Positions 8,444 to 17,090 are shown, counted from the stretch's first letter. The stretch is DNA of 35,274 nt from CAKSQF01 sp051868045 (GCA_051868045.1 JBJDZN010000032.1:1-35274), one strand, 5' to 3'. Numbers and translations are program-made. The notes: a model not told the origin generated them from the letters alone.

Positions 8444-8548
8444 ATTATTTGAATTCCATCCTATCTATTTATTCTGATTTGATTTTCTATTCCATCGGTT
8501 TGATGGTTCGGAACCGGAAGCCTTGCCGGATTCCCGTTGGGGTTGTAG

Positions 8549-10075
8549 TCAGGTCCGCTTGCCTTGGTGATTGCAGGATAATATCTCCGAAATCGCCTTT
8601 GGAATCGCCTTGACGGTATCGGATGCGGTCATGCTGACAGAGTTGGTCTCTTGCTGAGCAATCTCACCGGCTCTGCCGTTGATCCAGGCTCCGCAGGCGG
8701 CAGTCAGGGGCAGATCGTCTGAGGAATATCCCAGAATTCCGGCAAGAATACCGGACAGCACGTCCCCGCTTCCGGCGGTTGCCATACCCGGACAGCCTCT
8801 GTCAATCAAATAAACCGTGTCCCCGTCGGTGACGACGGTGGTCGCACCCTTGAGCAGGAGAGTCACATGATACCTTTCGGCAAAATCCTTGGCATATTGA
8901 ATGGGATTTTGCAGAACCTCCTTTCGGGAGATGCCCGACAGACGTTCAAATTCCATCAAGTGGGGCGTGAGAATCGGACGGCATTTGGTGGATTTCAGAA
9001 GGTCCACTCCGATTTTTGCCAGCAGATTCAGCCCGTCTGCGTCGATGACCAAAGGAAGAGCGTAATTTTGCAGAATGTACCGCAGGATCTCGGCATTTCC
9101 GCCGCCCTGTCCCCATCCCATGCCCAGGGCGATTGCCCGAACCTTGTTCAGACCCCTGTCGATGGCGTCGGGATTAAATGCCATGAATCCACCTTCATCG
9201 GGAAGGGCGACCAGCGTACTTTCCAGAAGGTAGGGGGAGACTGCGGCGGAGATAGACTCCGGAACGATCAGCTTGGCGACGCCACACCCCGATCGCAGGG
9301 CGGACATGGACAGATTTGCCAGTTTGGTAGCTCCTGAATAGTCCCTGCAGCCGCCCATGACGGCAATATAGCCGAAATCGCCCTTGTTGCAGACATTTTT
9401 CCGCTCACGGATCACCGATCCGAAATCGGCGGATGTGACAAGACGGTAAACCTCTCCTGTAATGGGAATTCCGATGTCCAGATTCACAAGTTCTCCGACA
9501 AAATCCTTTGCCATTCCTAAGAAATGTCCGGTTTTGGGGGTGCCGATGGAGAAGGTTTTGTCGGCATGGACACAGAGCTCCCCCATGCCACTGTCACCGC
9601 TGAGCCCGCTGGGAATGTCTACGGAGAGAACTTCGGCTCCTGACTGCCCCGTCTCGTTGATTTTCCGAATGATGTCGGCATAAACCCCGGAAGGGACTCC
9701 TCGGAATCCGGTACCGAACAGACAGTCCACCAGCGTCCGGTAGTCGGACAGATCGACGGATGAATCCCAAATAAGGTGGGAGACCCCGACCTCTTTGGCA
9801 AGATCAAAATAGTACCTGCCGTCGTCGGAAAAGGCATCCTCGGCAAGAATCAGGGTGGGATTTTCGCCTGCCTGCTTCATCAGCATGGCAAGAACATATC
9901 CGTCTCCGGCATTGTTGCCTTTGCCGCACAGGATGGCAACGGGATGCGCCATGTCCTGACAGTGGGAAAAGATGGCAGACCCTGCCCGAAGCATCAGCTC
10001 TTTGCCGTGAACCCCCGAGGCAATCATTGCCGCATCCGAGCGGCGCATGGTTTTATTGGAGATCACGTTTACCAA
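8549..10075 (-). CDS. nnr: Bifunctional NAD(P)H-hydrate epimerase / ADP-dependent NAD(P)H-hydrate dehydratase
   Basis: Metabolite-repair enzyme. The N-terminal YjeF domain (~5-210) interconverts R- and S-NAD(P)HX. The C-terminal ribokinase-like domain (~225-500) dehydrates S-NAD(P)HX using ADP. Motifs: CGKGNNAGDG (50-59) and LVDCLFGTGF (115-124) in the epimerase half; KGDFGYIAVMGG, and the nucleotide loop GMATAGSGDVLSG (430-442) in the dehydratase half. At 508 residues it is full length. The start codon is TTG at 10075, preceded by AAAGGAT; the peptide then aligns with the usual family start. Its own promoter is at 10102-10130, divergent from the Smr gene. Confidence 0.93.
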   Translation of the reverse strand: MVNVISNKTMRRSDAAMIASGVHGKELMLRAGSAIFSHCQDMAHPVAILCGKGNNAGDGYVLAMLMKQAGENPTLILAEDAFSDDGRYYFDLAKEVGVSHLIWDSSVDLSDYRTLVDCLFGTGFRGVPSGVYADIIRKINETGQSGAEVLSVDIPSGLSGDSGMGELCVHADKTFSIGTPKTGHFLGMAKDFVGELVNLDIGIPITGEVYRLVTSADFGSVIRERKNVCNKGDFGYIAVMGGCRDYSGATKLANLSMSALRSGCGVAKLIVPESISAAVSPYLLESTLVALPDEGGFMAFNPDAIDRGLNKVRAIALGMGWGQGGGNAEILRYILQNYALPLVIDADGLNLLAKIGVDLLKSTKCRPILTPHLMEFERLSGISRKEVLQNPIQYAKDFAERYHVTLLLKGATTVVTDGDTVYLIDRGCPGMATAGSGDVLSGILAGILGYSSDDLPLTAACGAWINGRAGEIAQQETNSVSMTASDTVKAIPKAISEILSCNHQGKRT

Positions 10076-10101
10076 TTAAAGTCACATCCTTTTCTGGTTC
10101 T

Positions 10102-10130
10102 ATGATACAACGAAAATTTCCGTTTGTCAA
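10102..10130 (-). promoter_or_regulatory. Sigma-A promoter for nnr
   Basis: On the minus strand TTGACA (10125-10130) and TATCAT (10102-10107) are 17 bases apart, giving an RNA start near 10095 and a ~20-base leader that includes the AAAGGAT ribosome site. Confidence 0.75.
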
Positions 10131-10210
10131 CCGAATCCCGAAAATTTTCCTGAAGGCTTGACAAAAAAACCGAATAGAGGTATAATTGGACACGGAAAAA
10201 CGAAAATTTC
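10111..10210. repeat. Three CGAAAATTT motifs around divergent promoters
   Basis: CGAAAATTT occurs at 10111, 10139 and 10201, in and around the nnr and smr promoters. The middle copy contains a perfect palindrome, GAAAATTTTC (10140-10149), between the two -35 boxes. This could be a shared operator or simply AT-rich promoter sequence. Confidence 0.35.
10158..10186 (+). promoter_or_regulatory. Consensus sigma-A promoter for the Smr/RluA operon
   Basis: TTGACA (10158-10163), 17 bases, TATAAT (10181-10186): a full consensus match. The RNA start is near 10193, placing the AAAGGGGG ribosome site about 25 bases into the transcript. Confidence 0.9.
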
Positions 10211-10229
10211 AAGCAAAAGGGGGATGCAG

Positions 10230-10568
10230 ATGGCAACGCTTGCCTATGTGAATCTGGAGGAAGGAATGCCTACCGTTCCGGAGGCGATGTCTCTGCTTCA
10301 GGGACAGATTCGCCGTTATTCCTCGTCCAAGAACGTCTGCCTTGTGGTGATTCACGGTTACGGAAGCACCGGAAAGGGCGGCGCAATCGGGATCAAGACC
10401 CGGCAGTGGCTTGCCGCACAGAAACGGAACGGCAAAATCAAAAATCTGGTCTTCGGGGAGGATTTCTCCATTTTTGATGCCACGTCCCGGGACCTGAAGG
10501 CAAAATATCCGGGGCTTTCTGCCGAAATTGAACGGGGAAATCACGGCATCACCATCGTGGAACTGTAA
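10230..10568 (+). CDS. Small Smr-domain protein
   Basis: A 112-residue cytoplasmic protein resembling a stand-alone Smr domain, the C-terminal domain of MutS2, which binds and can nick branched DNA or cleave ribosome-associated mRNA. The signature H-G-x-G region is present as VIHGYGSTGKGGAIG (40-54), and the C-terminal strand ITIVEL is typical. The D-L-H motif common in other Smr proteins is replaced by YVNLEEG near the N-terminus, so nuclease activity is uncertain. The start at 10230 is preferred because AAAGGGGG ends 6 bases before it; ATG 10224 is too close. The stop codon overlaps the RBS of the next gene, showing tight coupling to the pseudouridine synthase. Confidence 0.75.
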   Translation: MATLAYVNLEEGMPTVPEAMSLLQGQIRRYSSSKNVCLVVIHGYGSTGKGGAIGIKTRQWLAAQKRNGKIKNLVFGEDFSIFDATSRDLKAKYPGLSAEIERGNHGITIVEL

Positions 10569-10578
10569 GGAGGTTGCC

Positions 10579-11295
10579 ATGGATTCTGAAATCCTCGAAA
10601 TTCTCTATCTGGACAGGGAACTGATCGCCGTCCGAAAGCCGGTTGGAATCGTTTCCGAATCCACCGAAAAGGGGGACGGTCTGCCCGACTTGCTGTCTGA
10701 AAAACTCCGGAAAATGGGTCAGTCTCCGATGCTCTATCCCCTCCATCGTCTGGATAAAGGGGTCAGCGGAGTTGTGCTGCTGGCAAGAACGAAGGTTGCC
10801 GCCGCCAAAATGACGGCAGAAATAGCGGCGCATCACGTGGAGAAGGAGTACCTTGCCGTCATCCATAATCGCCCTGCCGAGGCATCGGGAGAGATGTTTG
10901 ATCTGCTCTATCACGACAGAGTCAAGAATAAAAGCTATGTGGTGGATCGGATGCGGGGCGGAGTCAAGGATGCCGAACTTCGCTATGGCATTCTGGGGTC
11001 GGCAGACACCGACGATGGGGAGCTGACCCTGGTTCGGGTGGAGCTTCTGACGGGCAGAACGCACCAGATCCGCATTCAGTTCGCCTCCCGTCGTATGCCC
11101 CTGTGGGGAGACGATCGCTACGGCAGACGGGAAAAGGGAAATGTCGCTCTGTTTTGCCATCAGATCACTTTTACCCATCCCGGAACCGGGAAAATTGTCG
11201 GAATCAGTTCACCGCCGCCGAATGCCTATCCGTGGACCCTTTTCCGGATCGGATCGGATCAGAGTGTCCGGACGACGATGTCTGACCGGATATAA
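10579..11295 (+). CDS. RluA-family pseudouridine synthase
   Basis: A 238-residue RNA modification enzyme that isomerises uridine to pseudouridine in rRNA or tRNA. The catalytic loop is HRLDKGVSG with Asp59, and the later TGRTHQIR and PLWGDDRYG motifs are present. It lacks an N-terminal S4 RNA-binding domain, so it is closer to the short RluA/TruC type than to RluC/RluD. The start is set by a perfect AAGGAGG site that overlaps the TAA of the Smr gene 10 bases upstream. It is the first of three RluA paralogues in this window. Its exact target uridine cannot be told. Confidence 0.92.
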   Translation: MDSEILEILYLDRELIAVRKPVGIVSESTEKGDGLPDLLSEKLRKMGQSPMLYPLHRLDKGVSGVVLLARTKVAAAKMTAEIAAHHVEKEYLAVIHNRPAEASGEMFDLLYHDRVKNKSYVVDRMRGGVKDAELRYGILGSADTDDGELTLVRVELLTGRTHQIRIQFASRRMPLWGDDRYGRREKGNVALFCHQITFTHPGTGKIVGISSPPPNAYPWTLFRIGSDQSVRTTMSDRI

Positions 11296-11403
11296 TAAGG
11301 AGTCGGTCAGAAAAATGAATCCGCTTCATACGGTAACTTGGGCAGATTTATGAGTGAATTTCAAAAAAATATAAAATAAACTGTTAAATATTCCCAAAAC
11401 CCC

Positions 11404-11432
11404 TTTACAAATTCAAAATAATGTTGTATAAT
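11404..11432 (+). promoter_or_regulatory. Sigma-A promoter for the alcohol dehydrogenase gene
   Basis: TTTACA (11404-11409), 17 bases, TATAAT (11427-11432). The RNA start is near 11439 and the leader ~30 bases. Upstream, the gap from 11296 holds an inverted repeat CTGACCG/CGGTCAG (11282-11288 and 11304-11310) straddling the RluA stop codon, without a T-run. Confidence 0.85.
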
Positions 11433-11468
11433 ATGGATGAAGAAATTGATAAAGCGAGGTATACTCCA

Positions 11469-12614
11469 ATGAACAGATTTGTTTTAAATGAAACATCCTA
11501 TCACGGCAGCGGTGCTATTGCCGCAATTGCAGATGAAATCAAGGGCAGAGGTTTTACTAAGGCATTTGTTGCTTCCGACCCCGATCTGATTAAGTTCCAT
11601 GTTACCGATAAGGTTCTTGCCGTTCTGGATGAGGCAAAGATTGACTATACCGTTTATTCGGACATTAAGCCCAACCCCACCATTGAGAACGTTCAGCATG
11701 GCGTTGCCGCTTATAAGGAAAGCGGCGCACAGTGCATTGTCGCCATCGGCGGCGGCTCCTCCATGGATACGGCAAAGGGAATCGGAATTATCGTAAATAA
11801 CCCCGAGTTTGCCGACGTCCGCTCTCTGGAGGGCGTTGCTCCTACCAAGAACAAGAGTGTGCCGATCATCGCAGTTCCCACCACTGCGGGTACGGCGGCT
11901 GAGGTGACCATCAACTATGTCATCACCGACTCCGAGAAGAACCGCAAGATGGTCTGCGTGGATGTTCACGACATTCCCGTTGTGGCAATTGTGGATCCCG
12001 ATATGATGTCCACCATGCCTCCGAAGCTGACTGCGGCAACCGGTATGGATGCCCTGACTCACGCCATCGAGGGCTACATCACCAAGGGCGCATGGGAACT
12101 GTCCGATATGTTCCATCTGAAGGCAATCGAGATCATTTCCCGTTCTCTGCGGAATGCGGTCAAGAATACCCCCGATGGACGTACCGACATGGCACTGGGT
12201 CAGTACATTGCCGGCATGGGCTTCTCCAATGTAGGACTGGGTATTGTCCACTCCATGGCGCATCCTCTGGGCGCACTGTACGATACGCCCCACGGCGTAG
12301 CCAATGCGATTATTCTCCCCACGGTTATGGAGTATAACGCACCCGCAACCGGAACCAAGTACCGTGAGATCGCCAGAGCCATGGGCGTTCCCGGCGTGGA
12401 TGCCATGACTCAGGACGAATACCGCAAGGCTGCCATTGACGCAGTCCGTCAGCTTTCCATGGATGTGGGAATCCCCACCGATCTTCGCGCCATCGTAAAG
12501 CCCTCGGACATTCCCTTCCTTGCACAGTCTGCCTATGACGATGCCTGCCGTCCCGGTAACCCCAGAGACACCAGCGTCGAAGAGATCACCGAACTGTACA
12601 AGTCGTTGCTGTAA
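11469..12614 (+). CDS. fucO: Lactaldehyde reductase / 1,2-propanediol oxidoreductase (iron-dependent group III alcohol dehydrogenase)
   Basis: A 381-residue enzyme closely resembling E. coli FucO over its whole length, including the shared block NNPEFADVRSLEG and the start RFVLNET. It reduces L-lactaldehyde, formed from fucose or rhamnose, to propane-1,2-diol with NADH. Rossmann motif AIGGGSSMDTAKG (92-104); iron ligands Asp194, His198, His261 and His275 match the four known FucO ligands. The start at 11469 has GAGG about 10 bases upstream and fits the family start. The gene stands alone between its promoter and a perfect terminator; no fucose or rhamnose catabolic genes are in the window, so it may also serve general NAD+ recycling. 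Confidence 0.93.
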   Translation: MNRFVLNETSYHGSGAIAAIADEIKGRGFTKAFVASDPDLIKFHVTDKVLAVLDEAKIDYTVYSDIKPNPTIENVQHGVAAYKESGAQCIVAIGGGSSMDTAKGIGIIVNNPEFADVRSLEGVAPTKNKSVPIIAVPTTAGTAAEVTINYVITDSEKNRKMVCVDVHDIPVVAIVDPDMMSTMPPKLTAATGMDALTHAIEGYITKGAWELSDMFHLKAIEIISRSLRNAVKNTPDGRTDMALGQYIAGMGFSNVGLGIVHSMAHPLGALYDTPHGVANAIILPTVMEYNAPATGTKYREIARAMGVPGVDAMTQDEYRKAAIDAVRQLSMDVGIPTDLRAIVKPSDIPFLAQSAYDDACRPGNPRDTSVEEITELYKSLL

Positions 12615-12632
12615 GGATTCTGAAACTTCAAA

Positions 12633-12682
12633 GTGCCGATGCAAAGCAAATCTGATTTGCTTTGCATCGGCACCCTTTTTTT
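12633..12682 (+). terminator. Perfect 19-bp stem terminator after fucO
   Basis: GTGCCGATGCAAAGCAAAT (12633-12651) pairs perfectly with 12655-12673 around CTG, followed by CC and seven T (12676-12682). Confidence 0.93.
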
Positions 12683-12706
12683 GCCGTTATCAGGAATGCC
12701 GGTCGG

Positions 12707-14308
12707 TCATACAGCCTCTTTTTCTCTCGTTTTTCCTTCTTTATTCTTCTTACGTTCCAGAACCTTCCAAACCATCTCAAAGGCGGGAACGGCAAAGAAA
12801 AACAGAACGATACTATCTCCGATGTAGGAGTACAGCGTCCGATTGTCACGGAAGACCGCCGTTCCGGTAACGATTCCGCTTTCCAGCGCACCAAGCTCCG
12901 CTTGGGAGCGTCCCAGCGGGTCGATGATGGATGAAATTCCGGTGTTCGCCGCACGAAGGACATAGCGTCCGGATTCCACTGCCCGGAGTTTTGCGTGATC
13001 GTTGTGCATTCGGACGGCGGCGGAGTCCAGGTACCAGGAATCGTTGGTGGATAGCAGGAGAATTTCTGCGCCGTCCCGGACGCTCTGAAGGGTCAGGGAC
13101 TCGTAGATGGAGTCAAAGCAGATCAGCCTTCCCACTTCGCCGTATTCGGTGGAGACAATGGCACTGTCCTTACCCGGGGACAGCGAGGAAAACAGATTCA
13201 GCTCGGAAAGGAAGGGTAGCAGAGCGGAGATCAGCGACTCCATGGGAACATATTCCCCGAAGGGTACCAAATGACGCTTGTTGTAAGGATTATCCTCCAC
13301 CGTCCCGTCGGGGAAGAAGGCGACGATGGAATTGTAGTCCCGAATCTCCTCGCTGTCTGCGTCATAGGTGAAGGTCCCGACAAAGAGGGTGGTGTCCGTC
13401 TCCATAGCAAGGGAGCGAAGAAGATCGGCATAGCCTTCATAACCGGGGGAGAGCAGATAGAAGTTCAGAGCAGTCTCGGGCAGCAGCACCAGCTTTGCCG
13501 AACTGTCTTCGATTGCCTGACGGGTAAGGGAATAATAGGTCCGCATGGCATTGCCGGCACTTTCGTCCGCCCATTTGTCCGCCGATCCGATGTTGCCCTG
13601 AATCAGTGCCACGGGAACCTTTTCGGCATCCTCCTCGGAGTAGCATGCCACACGGATCAAACCGAATCCCAGATTGAGCAGGATCAGGGAAACCCCAAGA
13701 ATAGGGAACATCCGTACGGCTTTGCAGGGCTTGCCGTTGATATGGAAATAGTAGAATCCCATGCCAATGCAGGCATTGACCAACGCAACCAGGAAGGATA
13801 GGAACAGCGATCCGAACAGGGAGGCAGACTGCATGGCGGGCAGCATGGAGGTTTGGGACAGTGCCAGCCGCAGAAAGGGAACTCCAGCCCAGGTAAAGTT
13901 CTGGAGCCACTCAAAGATGGTCCACAGAGCGGCAAACAGCAGAGGGGACAGTTTTCTGTGTCGGTAGAACAGGCGGAAAAGGGGGGCAACCAGTGCCGTG
14001 GGAAGGGCTTGCAGAAGGGATAGCCCCAGCCAGCAGAAGGCAGCGACAAAAAATGCCACGGGTTTTGACAGCCCCAGAAATTCCATGGGGTACATTTTCC
14101 AGAAAAAGCAGTAGACACCCATGAAGTAGACCATGGACCACAGCAGTGCCATTCCATACAGCTGCCGATATTTTCGCTTTTCTTCGGTGAATTTCACCAG
14201 AAAGAAGAAAAAGGGTGCTATTGAAAAGTAGGACAGAATCCAAAGAGCATCAATATGCAGCGTCAGGGAGGTTATCAGCGCACTGAGTATTAAAATAAGA
14301 TAGGTCAT
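12707..14308 (-). CDS. lnt: Apolipoprotein N-acyltransferase
   Basis: A 533-residue membrane enzyme that adds the third acyl chain to the N-terminal cysteine of diacylated lipoproteins, using phospholipid as donor. Several hydrophobic helices cover residues 1-222, then a nitrilase-like catalytic domain (~232-500) and a final helix (~507-522). The catalytic triad is visible: Glu278 in LLPETALN, Lys344 in YNKRHLVPFGEY and Cys397 in GRLICFDS. The residue two after the cysteine is Asp399, where E. coli has Glu389. A GGGGGT ribosome site lies upstream of the ATG. It follows an RluA gene after 55 bases and is probably co-transcribed. Lnt is classically a proteobacterial and actinobacterial enzyme and is less expected in Firmicutes. 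Confidence 0.9.
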   Translation of the reverse strand: MTYLILILSALITSLTLHIDALWILSYFSIAPFFFFLVKFTEEKRKYRQLYGMALLWSMVYFMGVYCFFWKMYPMEFLGLSKPVAFFVAAFCWLGLSLLQALPTALVAPLFRLFYRHRKLSPLLFAALWTIFEWLQNFTWAGVPFLRLALSQTSMLPAMQSASLFGSLFLSFLVALVNACIGMGFYYFHINGKPCKAVRMFPILGVSLILLNLGFGLIRVACYSEEDAEKVPVALIQGNIGSADKWADESAGNAMRTYYSLTRQAIEDSSAKLVLLPETALNFYLLSPGYEGYADLLRSLAMETDTTLFVGTFTYDADSEEIRDYNSIVAFFPDGTVEDNPYNKRHLVPFGEYVPMESLISALLPFLSELNLFSSLSPGKDSAIVSTEYGEVGRLICFDSIYESLTLQSVRDGAEILLLSTNDSWYLDSAAVRMHNDHAKLRAVESGRYVLRAANTGISSIIDPLGRSQAELGALESGIVTGTAVFRDNRTLYSYIGDSIVLFFFAVPAFEMVWKVLERKKNKEGKTREKEAV

Positions 14309-14363
14309 GATTCATATTACCCCCATGTAAACAGGTACCGAAAATGTGAAGACAGACGGGAAA

Positions 14364-15356
14364 TCATTTTCGGGCGTCCTTTTGGGCAAGGTATGCCGGA
14401 AATTCAGAGAGAAACCAGATTTTTTCGGGATTTACCTGAAATTCCTTTCCTGCAAGACCCACCAGAATACCGCTTTCGCCTGTGAAATTGAAACGCAGAC
14501 GGTAGGAATAGAGAGCCTGGAACTTGTACCCACGGGAGCGGTCGTCCCGATTGACGCCGTATTTTCCGTCTCCCAGAAGGGGATGTCCCGTGGAGGCAAG
14601 ATGGGCGCGGATCTGATGGGTGCGTCCCGTGACAAGGTGAACCTCCAGAAGGGAAAGGTCTCCCTCCTCAGCAAGCACCCGATATTCGGTGATCATGGTT
14701 TTGACCGGAATTTTTGCGGGCTTCTTTTTGTATACCGTGACCTTGTTTTCGGCAGAATCCTTGGACATATAGCCCACCAACCGTCCCTCTTTCTCGTGGA
14801 AGCTACCGTGGGCGGCACAGAGATAGAACTTCTCGATCTGTCGATCCCGTATTTTTTCATTCATAATCCGAAGTGCCTCGGCATTTTTGGCGGCGATCAC
14901 GATGCCGCCGGTGTTGCGGTCGATTCGATTGCATAGGGCAGGGGTGAAGGACAGCTCCTTTTTGGGATCGTAGTCACCCTTGCGGTAGAGATATGCCTTG
15001 ATGTGGGAAATCAGGGTGTTGGTGTCCTCGCCGTCTTCATCGGGATGCACCACCATTCCCGCCCGCTTGTCGCAGAGCAGGATGTTCTCGTCCTCATAGA
15101 CGATGTCCAGATGGGGCGTCAGCTTCAGAAATGCCAGATCGGGATCATCCTCGAAGAATTCGTCCTTCAGAAAAAGCTGAACCAGATCGCCTTCGGCAAG
15201 AATCTGAGAGATCTCTGCCCGCTTTCGGTTGACTTTGATTTTCTTGGTTCGGATGGACTTGTAAAGCAGGGAGGTAGGAAGACCTTTTACCGCTTTGGTC
15301 AGAAACTTGTCCAGACGCTGTCCGGCATCGTTTGCTCCGATGCGAAATTCCTTCAT
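14364..15356 (-). CDS. RluA-family pseudouridine synthase with S4 domain
   Basis: A 330-residue enzyme of the RluC/RluD layout: S4 RNA-binding domain at ~12-60 (QRLDKFLTKAVKGLPTSLLY) and a catalytic domain with CNRIDRNTGG (Asp146 is the expected nucleophile) and TGRTHQIRAHL. These enzymes modify 23S rRNA. An AAAGGGAAAGG stretch precedes the ATG. It sits between the murA terminator and lnt, so its promoter should be within 15357-15410, but I see no clear match there. It is the second of three RluA genes; the differing domain content suggests separate targets. Confidence 0.92.
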   Translation of the reverse strand: MKEFRIGANDAGQRLDKFLTKAVKGLPTSLLYKSIRTKKIKVNRKRAEISQILAEGDLVQLFLKDEFFEDDPDLAFLKLTPHLDIVYEDENILLCDKRAGMVVHPDEDGEDTNTLISHIKAYLYRKGDYDPKKELSFTPALCNRIDRNTGGIVIAAKNAEALRIMNEKIRDRQIEKFYLCAAHGSFHEKEGRLVGYMSKDSAENKVTVYKKKPAKIPVKTMITEYRVLAEEGDLSLLEVHLVTGRTHQIRAHLASTGHPLLGDGKYGVNRDDRSRGYKFQALYSYRLRFNFTGESGILVGLAGKEFQVNPEKIWFLSEFPAYLAQKDARK

Positions 15357-15411
15357 GTTCGTTGCCTTTCCCTTTCATATGACTCCGTGTGACCCACTGA
15401 GTCGTCTGTAT

Positions 15412-15441
15412 AAAAAAGTGGGCGCACACATAGGTGCGCCC
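15412..15441 (-). terminator. Terminator after murA
   Basis: On the minus strand GGGCGCAC (complement of 15434-15441) pairs with GTGCGCCC (complement of 15420-15427), then AC and six T (complement of 15412-15417). It separates murA from the RluA/lnt pair. Confidence 0.85.
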
Positions 15442-15510
15442 TTGTGGGTAAATACGGTACTTTTCCGGTACTGACGTGACTGTCAAACAGACTTAGGTGC
15501 CGGGAGAAAT

Positions 15511-16806
15511 TCAGTTTGCCGCCTCGAAGGATGCCGGTGAGGATGTCTGAATCTTTTTTATCTGCGCACCTAAAGCCGAGAGTTTGCCGACAATGTTGTC
15601 ATAGCCTCTCTCAATCAGGTGGATGTCCTCAATGACGGTGGTTCCGTCAACGGCAAGGGCAGCAATGATCATGGCAGCACCGCCGCGAAGATCCACGGCA
15701 CGAACCGATGCACCGGTCATTTTGCTTCTGCCCTTGAAGACAGCCGTTCTGCCGGTTACTTCCACATCGGCACCCATGCGCTTCAATTCGTCAATATACT
15801 TGAATCGGTTATCCCATACACCCTCGTAGAGCATCCCGACACCGCTTGCCTGGCAAAGCAGGGCACCGAATTGGGGCTGCATATCGGTGGGAAATCCCGG
15901 ATAGGGCAGGGTTTTAATGTTGCAGGAATGAAGTTCAACGTCAGGATCACGGATGATGCGGATGGAATCGTCGCCTTCCTCCACCGTAACGCCCATTTCT
16001 TCCAGTTTTGCCGTTACGGAATCCATGTGCTTGGGGATGACGTTGCAGACCGTCACGTCACCGCCTGCGGCGGCAACGGCTGCCATGTAAGTTCCCGCTT
16101 CGATCATGTCGGGAATGATGGTGTAGGTACATCCGTGAAGCTCACGGACGCCTCTGATTTTGATGGTATCGGTTCCGGCACCCTTGATGTCGGCACCGCA
16201 GGTATTTAAGAAGTTGGCAAGGTCCACGATGTGCGGCTCTCTTGCGGGATTTTCGATGATGGTGGTTCCTTCGGCAAGAGTGGCGGCTAGAATCACATTG
16301 ACCGTAGCACCTACCGATACGATGTCGAAGAAGACATTGGCTCCTGTGAGTCCTGAGGGAGCAATGGCGTCAATGTTTCCGCCTTCGACATTGACATGGG
16401 CACCGAGTTTTTCGAACCCTTTGATATGCTGGTCGATGGGACGAACGCCGAAGTCACAGCCGCCGGGATAGCCTACCAGTGCCCTGCCGAATCTGCCAAG
16501 TTCTGCGCCGATGAGATAGCAGGAAGCCCGCATTTTGCGGGAAAGCTCGGTGGGAACGGGATGAACCCGGAGACCCGTTGCGTCAATTTCAACGGTATGG
16601 GGATCAATTCTGCGAACCGATGCACCCAGATTGCTGATCAGCTCCAGCGAACCCGAAATATCGCTGACAGCCGGGAGATTGCGGATTCGACATTTTCCGC
16701 AGACGAGGATAGAGGCATAGATAATCGGCAGAGCGGCATTCTTCATGCCGTCAATCTCTACCGTACCGTGCAGGGGTGTACCACCCGATACGATTATTTT
16801 TTCCAT
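15511..16806 (-). CDS. murA: UDP-N-acetylglucosamine 1-carboxyvinyltransferase
   Basis: A cytoplasmic enzyme that catalyses the first committed step of peptidoglycan synthesis: enolpyruvyl transfer from PEP to UDP-GlcNAc. At 431 residues it is full length. Lys22 (GMKNAALP) and the catalytic Cys117 in YPGGCDFGVRP are present; the Cys indicates the usual fosfomycin-sensitive form rather than the Asp variant. The C-terminal LRGGAAMIIAAL and IERGYDNIVGKL segments are typical. The RBS is weak (nearest purine-rich element GGAAC, about 20 bases upstream), and a ~170-base leader with several hairpins precedes it. It stands alone between terminators; Firmicutes often carry two murA copies and I cannot tell which this is. 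Confidence 0.95.
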   Translation of the reverse strand: MEKIIVSGGTPLHGTVEIDGMKNAALPIIYASILVCGKCRIRNLPAVSDISGSLELISNLGASVRRIDPHTVEIDATGLRVHPVPTELSRKMRASCYLIGAELGRFGRALVGYPGGCDFGVRPIDQHIKGFEKLGAHVNVEGGNIDAIAPSGLTGANVFFDIVSVGATVNVILAATLAEGTTIIENPAREPHIVDLANFLNTCGADIKGAGTDTIKIRGVRELHGCTYTIIPDMIEAGTYMAAVAAAGGDVTVCNVIPKHMDSVTAKLEEMGVTVEEGDDSIRIIRDPDVELHSCNIKTLPYPGFPTDMQPQFGALLCQASGVGMLYEGVWDNRFKYIDELKRMGADVEVTGRTAVFKGRSKMTGASVRAVDLRGGAAMIIAALAVDGTTVIEDIHLIERGYDNIVGKLSALGAQIKKIQTSSPASFEAAN

Positions 16807-16990
16807 AAAAATCTATTTGATTGTTCCGTGCCGGAAGGGCAGGGAACAGAATCCTTTCAATTATTGACCCTGATGCCGACAGACATTGGGTTATATAAAC
16901 AGAAACACGGGATCCGAAAAAGGTCGGATCCACAGAAGCTGAAAACTAAGATGAGAAAGTGAAAAAAGGTTCACTCTTTTATATAGTATA
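16807..16990 (-). promoter_or_regulatory. murA promoter region and structured 5' leader
   Basis: A TATACT -10 box (complement of 16985-16990) lies upstream; its -35 box is unclear. The predicted leader folds into GTGAA/TTCAC (16959-16974), a perfect 8-bp GGATCCGA/TCGGATCC stem (16910-16931) followed by a T-rich stretch, and GTTCC-TGCC/GGCA-GGAAC (16827-16850) just before the start. The middle hairpin could act as an attenuator. An inverted repeat, GAATGTTT/AAACATTC, lies upstream at 17004-17032. I recognise no known riboswitch. Confidence 0.4.
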
Positions 16991-17065
16991 CAATGAAAAC
17001 GCAGAATGTTTGTTAATAAAATGTAAACATTCGGAAGAATTTTCGAAAACGTCGCTGAAATATTT

Positions 17066-17090
17066 TCACCCCCGATTTTTTCGGGGGTGA
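17066..17090 (-). terminator. Hairpin terminator after the DUF3810 gene
   Basis: TCACCCCCGA (17066-17075) and TCGGGGGTGA (17081-17090) form a perfect 10-bp stem with a five-base loop, 7 bases past the stop codon. On the minus strand it is followed by AAATATTTC, a poor T-run, so termination may be partial. Confidence 0.6.

Noticed and set aside
11315..11353. 12-codon frame with upstream AAGGAG between the RluA and fucO genes
   Set aside because: The spacing of 12 bases and lack of any conserved or regulatory codon pattern give no real support.
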